A stretch of DNA of 64,000 bases from Aquilaria yunnanensis (taxonomy: Eukaryota; Streptophyta; Magnoliopsida; Malvales; Thymelaeaceae). Numbering within the stretch: the first letter of the stretch is position 1; every line of letters starts with the position of its first letter. The notes under the pieces are model-generated. The model was not told where the DNA came from. It did not search any database and worked only from the letters and a program-made list of their open reading frames with translations. The translations under genes were made by a program, and so were the position numbers. Positions 24,291-35,806 of the stretch are shown piece by piece. The stretch is taken from positions 23,373,501 through 23,437,500 of the forward strand of contig CM077599.1 in the NCBI GenBank assembly GCA_039654915.1, given 5' to 3'.

Positions 24291-25304
24291 AGAGTTTTGG
24301 CAAAAAAAAACAAAGTTTTTGGTTCAAATCTTTTGTTTGTCCCTTATCTTATCTTTTTTCTCAAATTAATCCCTAATTTATTTTAGGTACACATATGTGC
24401 ATAAATGAAAAATAATAAATATGTAAATGCATACCTTCATAAAATTTTATTATTTATATGTAAAAGTTTATTCACTTACATATCTATAACATATCTCTAA
24501 TCTCACTACATATGTATGACATGTTTTATACATATCCATCAATTATTTTATATATTGAGTTTCATACGTATCTGTAATCAATTTGTACATCATTGGTGAA
24601 TGTATGTAGATAATATGGGGTCAATAGACCCCATTTTTTCCAGAAAAATATTGATAAGAGATACATAATTAAATAATTTGATCATTTTAAATTTTTTACT
24701 GGACCCCTATAATTTTAGCGATATCTATTGGAACAAAATATAACATTCCCCCCCCCCCCTTATATCAAGAAAGTTAGAAAATGAATTAGTTTCTTCTCTC
24801 CATTAACAATTAGGATAATGGCAAAAATCCTATCCGGCCCTTTGACTTTCACACATTTTCCTATTTAGGCCTTGAACTTTTTTTTTGTGATATTTTTTTC
24901 TAATTCAAATATAAGAAAATTTATGAAGATAATCAAGCATAAGATAAAGTTAATAAGCTAAGTGGAAGATGTATGTAAGGGCTAGAATGAAATTTTTGTG
25001 TCTTACATTCTGTATGACATATGTATCTCACTCATTTTCTTTATAGTTTATATATTTTTTTAGTCGTTCGACCAATGATAGAAAAAAAAATACTAAAATT
25101 ATAGCATTTTGTAAATTTTCTTCTAAAAAATATTTTTCAACATTATTTAATGTTAGGATTTAATATATATCTACACACACATATGAAACCCCCTTTGTAA
25201 AAATTCTAGATCCATTACTATTAGACATATATCTACTTTTGGTGGGAAGTGAGATTTAACATGTTCACACATTTTTTTTTATGGACGGTTGAACTCATAT
25301 ATAT
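24291..25304. other. AT-rich intergenic DNA with a 12-base C run
   Basis: No gene is seen. A homopolymer of 12 C occupies 24748-24759 within AT-rich sequence. ACATAT-rich stretches near 24470-24600 are simple-sequence-like. Confidence 0.5.
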
Positions 25305-25540
25305 TACTTCCTCTGTCTCACAAAAGCTATCTCTTTTATTATTCATAACAATTAATTTATGATTTTATTTTTTTTAAAATTGATTATAAAATATGAATTT
25401 TTTATATGAAAATGGAACTTTAAAGATTATTGTTTCTAAATATCATTTTTAAATACATATTAACATAAATATATTGAAGTCAAACTTTAGTCAAATAAGG
25501 TAAAATGGCCAACTAATACGAAACTGATAGAATTTTTAAT
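25305..25540. mobile_element. Stowaway-like MITE, one end clear
   Basis: TACTTCCTCTGTCTCACAAA begins like the consensus start of Stowaway elements (CTCCCTCCGTCYCA). The other end near 25540 is degenerate, so the border is uncertain. Confidence 0.45.
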
Positions 25541-25809
25541 ATATAGGTAATTTATCTGTGATCTCTTTTATACATATAATACATATTATTTATACAGATC
25601 TTTTACTTCCTTTATACATTGAGTTTGTTTATATCTGTCTTCTGGCTTATACATATGTCTAATTTTGGGGAGACATGAGATTTGATATGTTCACACTTGT
25701 TTTATACTATAAAGGATAATTTTGGAATATAAATATATATAAACATAAGGGGTAAGGAGCACATTAGATCTATCCATTATTTGGAGTTACAATTTGCTTC
25801 ATTCCCCAA

Positions 25810-26165
25810 AATGAGAAAATTACAGTATAGATCCTTGATTTTTGAAAAATTATAATTTGGTACCTATATTCTTTGAAATTTTCAATTTAGTTCTTAAATT
25901 TTTTGAAAAATTACAATGTGACACCTAAACTTTGGTAAAGTTTTTATGTGAGTAACTGTGATTTGAAAAATGATTTAGTCATTAAAATATATGATGTTAA
26001 AAGTGCCATGTTAACATTTCTGTCAATCAAATAAACTTTTACAAATTTTCAGACTCACATAGTTGATGGTTTAAATATTTTAAGACTTATTCTTTTTGCA
26101 AATCTGAGTCTCACAACTAATTTGGTAAAACTGTAACCATTGTAAGACTGAAAATGTTCTTTCAC
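25810..26165 (+). repeat. Dispersed repeat copy, partner of 20435-20790
   Basis: This is the plus-oriented copy of the family described at 20435-20790. Its right end has GTAAAACTGTAACC...AAGACTGAAAATGTTC, matching the inverted copy. Non-coding. Confidence 0.6.
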
Positions 26166-26499
26166 AGACTCCTCCCGTAACTAGCCAGAACAGTGAGCCA
26201 AGATCGAAGAGTTCTAGGGAGACTGAGGAATTAATGTTAAAAATAAAAGAGTCCCATTCACCACCTTCAATTCCTCTTTGAATTCGACCATCCAAACATT
26301 AGCATGATTATACCCAATTATATATCTTTGCTGACAAAAGAAAAAGAAAATTTTTTTTCTTGTGGGGTTTCTCAGAATAATACAGATATACCTATTTCAT
26401 CAAATTCAACTGCATAAATAAATACTACATAGTACATTCTTATATAGGACTAGGGGCTTACAATATTCACGCACTAGTTATTTCATATATTAACTGTAT

Positions 26500-26945
26500 T
26501 TGATGGGTACATTTTGCGAAGAGTTTGTAATTTTTATTTTGTTTTAGTTCATAACTCATTGATTATTCTCTTTTATATTAAATTTATTAAAAATATTTTA
26601 TTTTAGTCCACTATTATATAAAATTTGTTAACTCGGACAAATGTTCTCACAAAGGTGCAAACATGAAATGAAACCCGATTCACGTAGATGAAAACTGTCC
26701 ATCAAATATCAAAATATTATTCCAAAATTGAAATTCACTAAATAGTAATTATCAAAAATTTTATATTGAGATTTTAAAAATTAAAGTAAAAAAGTTACTC
26801 TGAGTTAATAACTTCTATCTAGTGAAGAGCTAAAACAAAACATTTTTGAAAGATTTTAGATTAAAACAAATACTCTTTCTGTAAAAAGAAAACCATAAAC
26901 TAAAAAAAGTTGAACTATTTCCCCTTTTTGAAAAGTTTTAAACAT
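26500..26945. repeat. Foldback element related to 34488-35078, decayed
   Basis: The two halves are imperfect reverse complements. A TTTTGTTTTAG, TTAACTC and AAATATTTTATTTTAG series on the left is mirrored by CTAAAACAAAACATTTTTG and GAGTTAATAACTTCTATCTAG on the right. The same blocks occur in the better-preserved element at 34488. Confidence 0.5.
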
Positions 26946-27466
26946 AGAATTTTTTTTACTACTCTTATTTAAACTCTCAATATATAGAATCTAAGAAGGA
27001 ATCTTTTCTTTTTCAATCCCCATTTAAACTCTCATTACAAAAAAATCTTTAAAAAATTTATGAATTTTAGTTTAGTGAAAAAAATGGAATAATAACATAA
27101 TATACATATCTTAATTTCTGTACCCGAAAAATGTTTCACCTATTATGAGATGGAACGAGAATTAAAAATTAGATACAACACTCTCCTTTTTCCATGAGAT
27201 ATAAACTATATTTTTCACAAGGCACCCATGAGGTTAATTTACTAATTAGGCTTATGCCTCAAGTTTGATAAAATTACTCTTTACGCTTTGTGAGTGTGAT
27301 TTTCAAGGTAAGAGGGGAGTATGACAGTTAGCAAACCCTAGGATGAATAATCTGATTGTCGTTAAACTTCAGGGAATCTTCTACAGGTTTACCCACTAAT
27401 TTACTCACTCTTGCCGCTGAATCTCCTTGATGTACAAACTACCACTACTAAAAAACACACTTTTTC

Positions 27467-27780
27467 CAATGGCCATTTCCAACGGCTTTGTGTTGGAAAT
27501 TTTAAAATTTCCAACGCGAAGCCGTTGGAATTAAGACGTTGGAAAACCTACCGTTGGAAGTCAATTTTCCAACGGTCAAAATGAGGGCCGTTGGAATTTC
27601 CAACTGTTAGCCATTGGAATCTGAGCAGTTGGAAATTTTCCAATGGCTCTCTGTTTTTTTTTTTTATTTTTTCCATTTTCCAACGGCCAAGGCAGTTGGA
27701 AAAATTTCCTTGGTAGTTAGAAAAATTTCCAACGGCCTTGGCAGTTGGAAATCTTTCCAACTGCCAAGGCCGTTGGAAAG
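27467..27780. repeat. Left subterminal repeat array of the CACTA element
   Basis: About a dozen copies of TTCCAACGGC-like words in either orientation within about 310 bp, several paired as hairpins (for example GGCCTTGGCAGTTGG facing CCAACTGCCAAGGCCG). Open frames across it are translations of the repeat and are not genes. Confidence 0.85.
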
Positions 27781-28137
27781 TAAGTTTTTTATATTTTGTA
27801 TATTCTCGTTCCATTTTAAATGCGTGTCATTAAACGTGAAACGACTTAGGCGGTTCAAAATGATTGTATCGTATGTAATCACATTCTGAACTGGTGCATG
27901 TGCATAAATGCAGTTGTAAATCTCAATAAAAACATACACAATTGAAAGTACATAATCATATCATAAATATAGTTATAACATACACATAAAAGCATACACA
28001 ATTGAAATTACAATATCATGACACAAATATAGTTACAATCCACATTAAAACATATATAATTGAAATTACATACTTCCATTACTCCTAAAAAGTGTTTGTT
28101 TGTTGATGAACACAGAAAGTAAAGTGATATACCTGAT

Positions 28138-28335
28138 CTAGTCATCATCGGATCCCGAGGCATCAATATCATTCTCTGGGTGCGCGGGCGAAGGAATTCC
28201 AAGTCGTTCACATATGTACTCCATCTCCGCTCGTTGTCTCCTCTTCAGTTGCTCCAACTTCCGCTCATAATATGATGCTTGTTGTGCTGTATGCTCCGCA
28301 ACCACTCGCTCAACTTGTTCAGTGAACTCCGGCGT
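28138..28335 (-). pseudogene. Last exon of a CACTA-encoded protein (transposase-associated, coiled coil)
   Basis: Read on the minus strand from a CTTAG acceptor at 28340-28336, the exon is open for 65 codons and ends at TAG (28138-28140). It contains TEQVERVVAEHTAQQASYYE, then KLEQLKRRQRAEMEYI, and ends with an acidic DASGSDDD tail. A charged amphipathic helix with an acidic C terminus matches the C-terminal part of the plant En/Spm-type transposase-associated family (Transposase_24/Ptta). Upstream exons have been replaced by AT-rich simple sequence, so no full protein can be made. Family assignment is by resemblance only. Confidence 0.6.
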
Positions 28336-28339
28336 CTAA

Positions 28340-28782
28340 GTTACTATTATTATTACTACTACCACTCTTAGTATAATAGTAATTATTTTATTTATTATAA
28401 TTATTATTAATATTATTATTATTATATTGATTATTATTATAATTATAAATATAATAATAATTATTATTATTCGTAGTCATATTATTATTGTCTTTGTTGT
28501 CATCGAACAATACATCATTATTTAAATAATAATTATTATAATTATTATTATAGTAATCTAAGTTTCATAATACTTATTTTAATTAATATTATTATGATTA
28601 TTGTTACTATTATTATTACTACTACCACTCTTCGAATAATAATAATTATTGAACTTATTATTAGTATATTTATTAGTATTATTATTATTACTTTTATTAT
28701 TAAAGTTCTACTATAATAATAATTATTTTAATTAGTATTATTATTATTATTATTATTATTATACTACTCTTATGTAATAAAA

Positions 28783-28841
<59 letters not shown>

Positions 28842-29220
28842 CATTATATAACTTCTCTTAGTATAATAATTACTAATTTACTTATTAGTATTATTATTAT
28901 TACTGAAATTATTATTAAGTACTACTCTGAGTATACTTCAACTGACTTAAATTATTATTATTATTATTACTTTAATTAATATCATTATTATGATTATTTT
29001 AGCTCGTACCTTTGTACAATAATTACTATTTTAATTATTATTTTTACATAGTATTATTAATATTACCATTACTATTTTTATTATTATTATTATTATTATT
29101 ACTATTATTATTATTATTGTACTACTACTCTTAGTATAATTATTATTATTTTTATTACTGTTATTACTATTAGTATTATTCATAATACTATTATTATTAT
29201 TTTTTTTTTTATTAAAATTC
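28340..29220. repeat. (ATT/TTA)n-rich expansion in the CACTA interior
   Basis: Nearly 0.9 kb of imperfect ATT/AAT trinucleotide runs, including a perfect run of about 20 units near 28785-28842. Interspersed TACTACTCTTAGTATAATA words recur every 100-200 bp, so the tract looks like repeated amplification of a larger unit and not a single microsatellite. Confidence 0.8.
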
Positions 29221-29939
29221 TTATTATTGACACATATTTTATTAAAGGTAAATTTTAATCAAACAAATTTAGTTAAGTATAACTACTTTGAACGTTTCTA
29301 CTAATTCCAAAACTGAAAACCTTATAAACATATTCCCAGCTAAATATTATTAATTAAACTAAAACTGTAAAATTAACCCTAAAAACCCGAAAATAATAAT
29401 AAAATTAACAAAATGGGTAAAAATTAAAAATTCTAATGGGTGTCCTAGCAAATCTTCACATCAAACCATGAACCACTTAAAATCACATAAGAAATATTTA
29501 AAGCATTTTTCGGATAAATAATTTAAAAAATTATAAAAATACGTAATAAATGCAAAATACCTCAAAATCCTTCCTTCAAATGCGTTCTTTCTTCCTTCCA
29601 ATCTGCTAGAACAAGTAAAAAATTACACACATTAAAGTTATTCAACAAAAACCATGAAAATCGAAACAAAAAAAATTTAACCCGAAACGAACAAAACGAA
29701 AAATTTTCACACTTACCTACAGATCTAGGAGTTAGACCACCAGATCCAAGAAATCAGCCTCTAAGCGACGTTAATCCAGCCCTAGGAGACTTGAGAAAGG
29801 TGTTGTGTGTGCGTGTGGAGAGAGAGAGCGAAGGAAGAGAGCACAGAGAGCAAAAACGGAAGCTGAGGAAGAAGACGAAGTTGCGAGTTGAGGGGGACAT
29901 TTAATTGCCAAATAATAACTTAAACGGTGCGTTTTGAAC

Positions 29940-30612
29940 TTAAGTTTTCCAACGGCTTAGGCCGTTGGAAATAATTTCCAGACTTTTACAAATTTTCACG
30001 TAAAACGGTGTGTTTTCAATTTCCATTTTCCAACAACTTAAGCCGTTGGAAATAATTCAAAATTCTCACAATTTTCAAATTTAATGAAAACTTCGTTCTT
30101 TAAAATCAAAATTCCCCAAAATTTTTCAAACTTACTGGTGCTTCATCTTTCAACAGCTTAGGCCGTTGGAAATAATTCATTTTCAAAATTTTCAAACTTG
30201 GCTAAACCGCTGCATTCTGTACCTTCATTTTCCAATGGCTTAGGCCGTTGGAAACAACTTTTAAATCAAAATTTCAAAAATGTTCAAACTTACTGAAAGC
30301 CATGATTTCTGTTACCTCATTTTCCAATGGCCTAGGCCGTTGGAAATATTTCAAGTTTTCAAAATTTTCAAACTTAGTCAAAACACTGATTTCTCTAACT
30401 TAATTTTCCAACGGCTTAGGCCGTTGGAAATAAATTTAAATTGATTATACTTAATTCCAACGGCTTCGGCCGTTGGAAATACATCTTATTTTCAATTTCT
30501 TAATTTTTCCAACGGTCAAGCCGTTGGAAATTTTTTTCCTCTTTGTCCAACTGCTTAAGCCGTTGGATATTCTCCAACGGTCAGACCATTGGAAGTTAGG
30601 CCGTTGGAAAAA
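29940..30612. repeat. Right subterminal hairpin array of the CACTA element
   Basis: Ten or so hairpins with arms TTTCCAACGGC and GCCGTTGGAAA and a loop of about 4 bases (often TTAG). They occur near 29944, 30020, 30146, 30226, 30320, 30402, 30452, 30505, 30545 and 30570. Spacing shrinks from about 80 bp to about 30 bp toward the terminus. Between them are AAAATTTTCAAACTT-like spacers, so each period is hairpin plus spacer. Confidence 0.85.
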
Positions 30613-30713
30613 TTTATTTTTTTAGTAGTGTACATCCGTCCGGCTCTGCAACCAAGCAAAGTCCAAAACGTCAACCAAGCAAATTGAGTTGGGAATGGTT
30701 CAACGAAATGATA

Positions 30714-30948
30714 TTCCCCCGTCTCGTTTTAGTTAGCCTTTTATTTCTCTATTAAAATTTAACTTAAATATATCTATATTAATGTGTTTTAAGAAAATTC
30801 ATAAAAATTGTATATAGAAACTATAATATTTAAATTTTTTTTTTCATATGAAAAATCATACTTTTATGATAAATTTTAAAATAGAAGAAATCATAAATTA
30901 AATGTTGCAAATAGTAAATATGATAACTTTTATAATACAAAGGGAGTA
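30714..30948. mobile_element. Stowaway-like MITE
   Basis: Begins TTCCCCCGTCTCGTTTTAG after TA and ends ATACAAAGGGAGTA before TA. The ends are inverted relatives of the Stowaway consensus and the flanking dinucleotide is TA on both sides. It is AT-rich inside, without coding potential. Confidence 0.65.
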
Positions 30949-33614
30949 TAACCTATAGCTGAGTTTGCTGAATGGACAAAACTAGTAAAGGTTAGGCTTT
31001 TGGGAAATCAGTTTGGTTCAATTTTATTAATGGACACCAAACCACAAGTGGAATAAAATGTTTTTTTATTGATATGATGAACCGAAGCTCATTGCCCTCA
31101 CATCCCTAGCCCACTTTTAGATTTCCACGAGCCTGGTATTCTTGTAACCCTTGGAAATGATTCACTGAAAAGACCTTTCTGATATTTTGTTTTTGAAAAA
31201 TTTTGGTTTGGTTCAATTTTACAAATTATATAATTGAAAAGTAATTCACTTATTTATATTGATTTTTATGTCTTACTTCAATTTCAAAACTAGCTAATTA
31301 GGGATGGCAGATAGGTGAAATCCGCTATCCGCAAATATCTATTTGTAATGTATAGATAGATGGGTAAAAATACTTATGATGAGGCGGATATGGATAACAA
31401 AATATACCCGTCTAGCGAATACGGGAGCATGACGGATTTGGGGTACTTGTGACAGATTTACCCTTCATACCTGTGAAGTTAAAATACCTAATATATCCTT
31501 TCTAAATCTCTAACCCTAATGTTATCCCTCTTCGCCTCCACCTCAAGACCCCTATCATCTCATATGATTTAGAAACTCTTTTGTCCTTCACAGATCTGAT
31601 TCAAATCGTCTATCTTTTCCAACTTTTTTCTTACCTTAAGAATCTCGTTCTGTTTCTTCCTAATCCAAATGGATTTGTTTTGCAATGATTATCAACAAGT
31701 ACTCGATTCCTTACTAATCCAGTTTTCCCAAGCAAGTTTGTGATGATGGTGGTTGCTGCTTCAGTTTATATGGGGTTTCTCTCCCAGATTTGGTGGTTGA
31801 TGCCAATGATGACTTCTTCACTCAAATCATCATGAAGGAAAAGCTTGATGGCAAGGAACTAGCTAGAAAAAAATCAGATTTTCATTTTCAAACCTTTGCC
31901 TCATGTCCTCGATTTTCTTTCCTCGTTAAGAAATAACTCAGCTTTTTCACAAGTCACAGTTGTTGCTTTCTTGAGCCATCTTGCAAATGTCGGACTTTGT
32001 GGTCCATTACAGGTAGTTGATGACATTTTTTTTTTGGGTGAACTTTCATTCTGGGTTGTAAACATTTGTTGTTAGGCCTAATCAATTGGTTAAATTAGTT
32101 GTAACCGAAACCGAATAACAAATCTTTTTTTGGTTTTTGGTGTTAAGTAAAAATAACTGAATAGACTGAATTTTTTTTCCCCGAAATCTAAAATAACTTA
32201 ACATCGATTTAAACATTTGGTTTTCGGTTATTTAATTGAATAACCAAAAATTCTATGGATGAGAAATCTGGAAGAAAATAAGGAGGAGGAAGCTTGTGGC
32301 TGGAACACGACGACGATGAGGAGAAGGAGGAGGTCGGTGAAATTTAGGCTAAGATTGACTCAATCAACCGAAATCTAGCCTAAAATCGACTAAATTGACT
32401 GAATCTAGCCTTCTCGACGGCATTTGACAATGGTGAGGGAAGCTATTGTCTTAGTGGCTTGAAGTGTGAGGGAATATTGGACAGACCTGATGCGAAGGAG
32501 ACCGAGGGATGAGAGTCAAAGAAGTCTGAAGGAGAGAAATCTGAACGAGAGAAAGGAGAACGACATCCCTTAAGGTAAGAAACATAAAAGGCTTAACGAA
32601 TGGATAAAATGATGTCGTTTTGCCAATAATATTTTGGTCACCAAATTTTTGGAAAGCGGTATTGATAACCAAACTGAAATATTAATTTAGTTATTGATTA
32701 ATACCAAAAACCAAATTTGTCCTTTTATTCGATCACCAAAAACTGAAAAAAAAAATTGGTTATCTGGTTAATTCGGTTAAAATCAAACTTTTGCTCCCCA
32801 TATTTGTTGGTCTTTCCTCCCAATCCAATTTCACAAGTTACCTGATTTTGAGATTTGCACAAGAAAACTAATTTTTGTACATAAATAAAATTAAAGCTTA
32901 AGCCAATGAGACAAGTGTGTGTGTGTGTATAGAAAACTTTGGACAACTTTCAACTATGTAGAATAAATTACTTGTGCACGTTCCCAATAATCTTCTTGTC
33001 AACACTAGTGGCCCAATTCGTTTAACATAATCAGGTTTTGATTAATGTGTTTTGACGTTTCAGGTCGGGTCATACCCAGAACCGAGCTCAAACAAAAATA
33101 AAATCACCCCTAAAGTTCATCACGCCTCCATCGCTGCAAATCAACTGCTAATCTAAAGTAATCCCAAGCAAATCAAAACGGCTAGCCTTCGACACAGAGC
33201 GTTGTTCTTGTAATCGTAGTGGCCAGCCTCTGACACGAGGCTACTAGAACAGGAGAACGCTCATAGGGTGGGAGAATTAAGAGCTAACACCAGCCTTATC
33301 TTTTATCATCGGTGGTGGATTTCAAAGGGCGAGGACTAAGAGTAATGGCAAATTGTAATAACAATGAAAATATGGGCTAGTTTTGTGAGAGCTATTAGTT
33401 AGACCCACATACAAGCAGCCCAGGAGTCAGAAAAACGTGTTAACGTGAGTTTGTAGCCAATAAACAAAATGGCTGTTTAACGAATCAAATAAGTATCGAA
33501 CTCCAGCATACTAATATCATTCCCAATTAAACCATTAGCTTTGATGCCACTCATTGAAGTGGTCTAAATTGATGAGATCCATCAAATGAAATGCTACATT
33601 GAGATCCATCAAAT

Positions 33615-33655
<41 letters not shown>

Positions 33656-34477
33656 ACTTTGAAGTATGTGGGACAAGTCAGTGGGACACATCCCTAATAT
33701 ATTGACCTATTAAATAATTTTTTTTTACAAGAATTAATCTAGATATGAAATTTCTTATCTTTTAAATTTATTTTTCATCTACTGGTTACTTCTTCCTCCC
33801 TACATTTTGTTATGTGGTAGTGGGTATCCGGAACTGACCCGACTCAACCCGTTTTTCTCAAGTGAGGTTGGGTTTTGGTGTAGGTTCAACTAGGCTGGGG
33901 TTGTGAAAATTGAAAATCCGTGTCTGTTTTTCAGGTCTTTTATTTTTTATTTTTTTCCCTTGAACTGACCTAAATCGGACCTATGCACACCTGTAAATTC
34001 ATCTAGTATCGCAATCAATCGTAATTCGTAAACTAAATTTTGACATGATAAATAGAAATAATTTTTTCACACATGCCACATTATATCGTCATCTCTAATT
34101 ACCACTATTTTCTTAACAGATTCATGACATTTGAAATCGAGATGATATATTTGGAGCGATTCCGTAACTTTTGTAGTTTAAGGAAGACGGTGAAACATCA
34201 CATTCGCTGAGAGGAGCATGGCGTCATTTTCCTCCAAAATCAATATTTCCGTCTTAGTTCTCACATATTGTATCACCTTCATCTTCCTATTCCTTTCTTT
34301 TATTTTTTGATAATCAAAAATTAAATTTTAAGAAGAGAGGAGACTGAATAAAAATTTGCCCACCGAATAAAATATCAATTGCTGTAATAGTTTTTCCAAA
34401 CCTTTAATACTAAAAATCATTACCGAATAAATTTTTAAATTTTTAGCACTTAATAATAACATTGTTCCTAAACATAG
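30949..34477. other. Intergenic region of decayed transposon pieces
   Basis: No intact gene. Near 31300-31470 a GGGATGGCAGATAGG start with GGCGGATATGG-type words resembles hAT-type small elements. Near 31770-32011 a coding-like piece of unknown origin is seen. At 32085-32795 inverted CGGTT-type ends (AACCGAAACCGAATAAC against GAATTAACCAGATAACC) suggest another small element. Near 33820-34005 a GACCCGACTCAACCCG patch ending GTGCACACC-like is hAT-like. A (TA)n run occupies about 33621-33652. Confidence 0.45.
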
Positions 34478-34487
34478 CCTAAATAAC

Positions 34488-35078
34488 AAGTAAATTTTAT
34501 GGATGATCTCTGACCTTTAATCATTATTTCCTTTTAGTTCCTAATATATTAAATGTTATGTTTTAGTCCTGAACCTATTAAAACGTTTCATTTTATTCAT
34601 AAATTTATTGAAAACAGTTCTTTTTTGTCCCAATTTAATGAAATTTATTAACTCAAGTATTTTTCAAATAACAACTTTTTAGATCATAATTTAAACTATC
34701 TGGCAACTGTTTTACAATAAATTTAATCTGTATAATAATTTTTGTTACAGTTAATAAAAAATTTAAATCAAATTTTTTTTCTCTTTGTAAATTAAATTTA
34801 TTTCATTCAGAAAGAAAAAAAAAAGTACTAATTTAAATTATCTGTTTACTGTAAAAAAAATTAAACTGTTTAAATTTACTGAAAAACAGTTACTAAATAT
34901 TTAAATTAAAATTTTAAAAGCTTCTATCAGATAATTATTCTGAGTTAATGAATTTCATCTAGCGAGAGACCAAAATGAAACAATTTTAATAGGTTTAGGA
35001 CCAAAACAGAACATTCCATAAGTTAGGGACTAAAAAAAATAATAACTAAAGGTTAGAGACCATTTACTCCATTTGCTC
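34488..35078. mobile_element. Foldback MULE-type element, 591 bp
   Basis: The element is an imperfect palindrome over its whole length: GATCTCTGACCTTTA at left, and GGTCTCTAACCTTTA when the right end is reverse complemented, followed by matching TTTTAGTCC and GTTTCATTTT blocks. A perfect 10-bp direct repeat CCTAAATAAC flanks it (34478-34487, 35079-35088). The 10-bp duplication is the same length as in the two Mutator-like elements at 5.5 and 8.0 kb. Confidence 0.75.
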
Positions 35079-35529
35079 CCTAAATAACTTTGGATAAACA
35101 ATTTGAGCTAAATAATCCATTTGTTTGTATCACTATCTTCAAGACAACTCTTTCAAGTTTCAACATCTTAACCTACTTTTAAAAAAAATAATAATCAAAC
35201 ACTCTTCATACATAAACGGGAATTCCTTTTTTTTTTTTTCCAAAAAAAGCGCCAAATTACAATAAAAAGGTCTCCTATAAATCGTGGGATGAATTAATTA
35301 TCACCAAAGCCCATGTAAGGAATTAAAAAGCACCCATGATCGTGTAACAGCTAATGGTATTACTCCGACTAGGTCCAGCTTCTTTTATGCTATGAATTCT
35401 TTCTTTCTCTTATTTCCTTTTCTTCAATTTTCTTTTTATGTATTCCTATGAACTGTCAAAAGTGATTAAAGAAACCAAGCTTCGAGAGTTTCTGATTCAA
35501 TCTTTCTCTTTTCCTTTCTTATAAGATAC

Positions 35530-35806
35530 ACAGGGATTTTAGGGGAGAGAGAGAGGGAGAGGCTGGCAGAGAATCATATTTAATGCATATGGTTCTGTCA
35601 GTTAAGTTGATTTCCTGCTTTGTTTTCTCTACATCACACCATCAAGTTTCTTCTTTAGAAAACTGAAAAACCAAAGAGAGACAGTTCAAAAGCACTTCCT
35701 TTGTCTCCAGACCCATTTCACACATTCATTTCTTCTCAGACCCCAAAAGAAAAAAAAAACCCCCATTTTTTATTTTTTCTTGCAGGAACTGTTTCTTCTG
35801 TCTATA
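35530..35806 (+). promoter_or_regulatory. 5' UTR region of the DUF868 gene with a likely UTR intron acceptor
   Basis: GA-rich leader (GGGGAGAGAGAGAGGGAG near 35541) followed by T-rich sequence and TTTTTTCTTGCAG at about 35773-35785, a strong splice acceptor 22 bases before the start codon at 35807. The donor of that UTR intron is not obvious. Confidence 0.45.

Larger units (their letters stand above)
27443..30630. mobile_element. Non-autonomous CACTA (En/Spm-like) transposon
   Basis: The ends are CACTACTAAAAAA (27443) and its reverse complement TTTTTTAGTAGTG (30630), flanked by the 3-bp duplication TAC (27440-27442 and 30631-30633), which is the CACTA signature. Both ends carry dense subterminal repeats built on TTCCAACGGC and GCCGTTGGAA, the kind of motif bound by the TNPA-type protein in well-studied CACTA systems. 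The interior keeps one coding exon on the minus strand (28138-28335) and a (ATT)n-rich tract of about 0.9 kb. The transposase genes are gone, so movement would need a helper element. Because the subterminal arrays are intact, it may still be mobilisable. Confidence 0.9.

Noticed and set aside
27548..27939. Open frames on both strands near the left CACTA end
   Set aside because: They translate the subterminal repeat itself (repeated GRWKxFQ-like words).
29940..30612. Regularly spaced hairpins as a CRISPR-like array
   Set aside because: This is a plant transposon end. The repeats are palindromic subterminal motifs with related AT-rich spacers.
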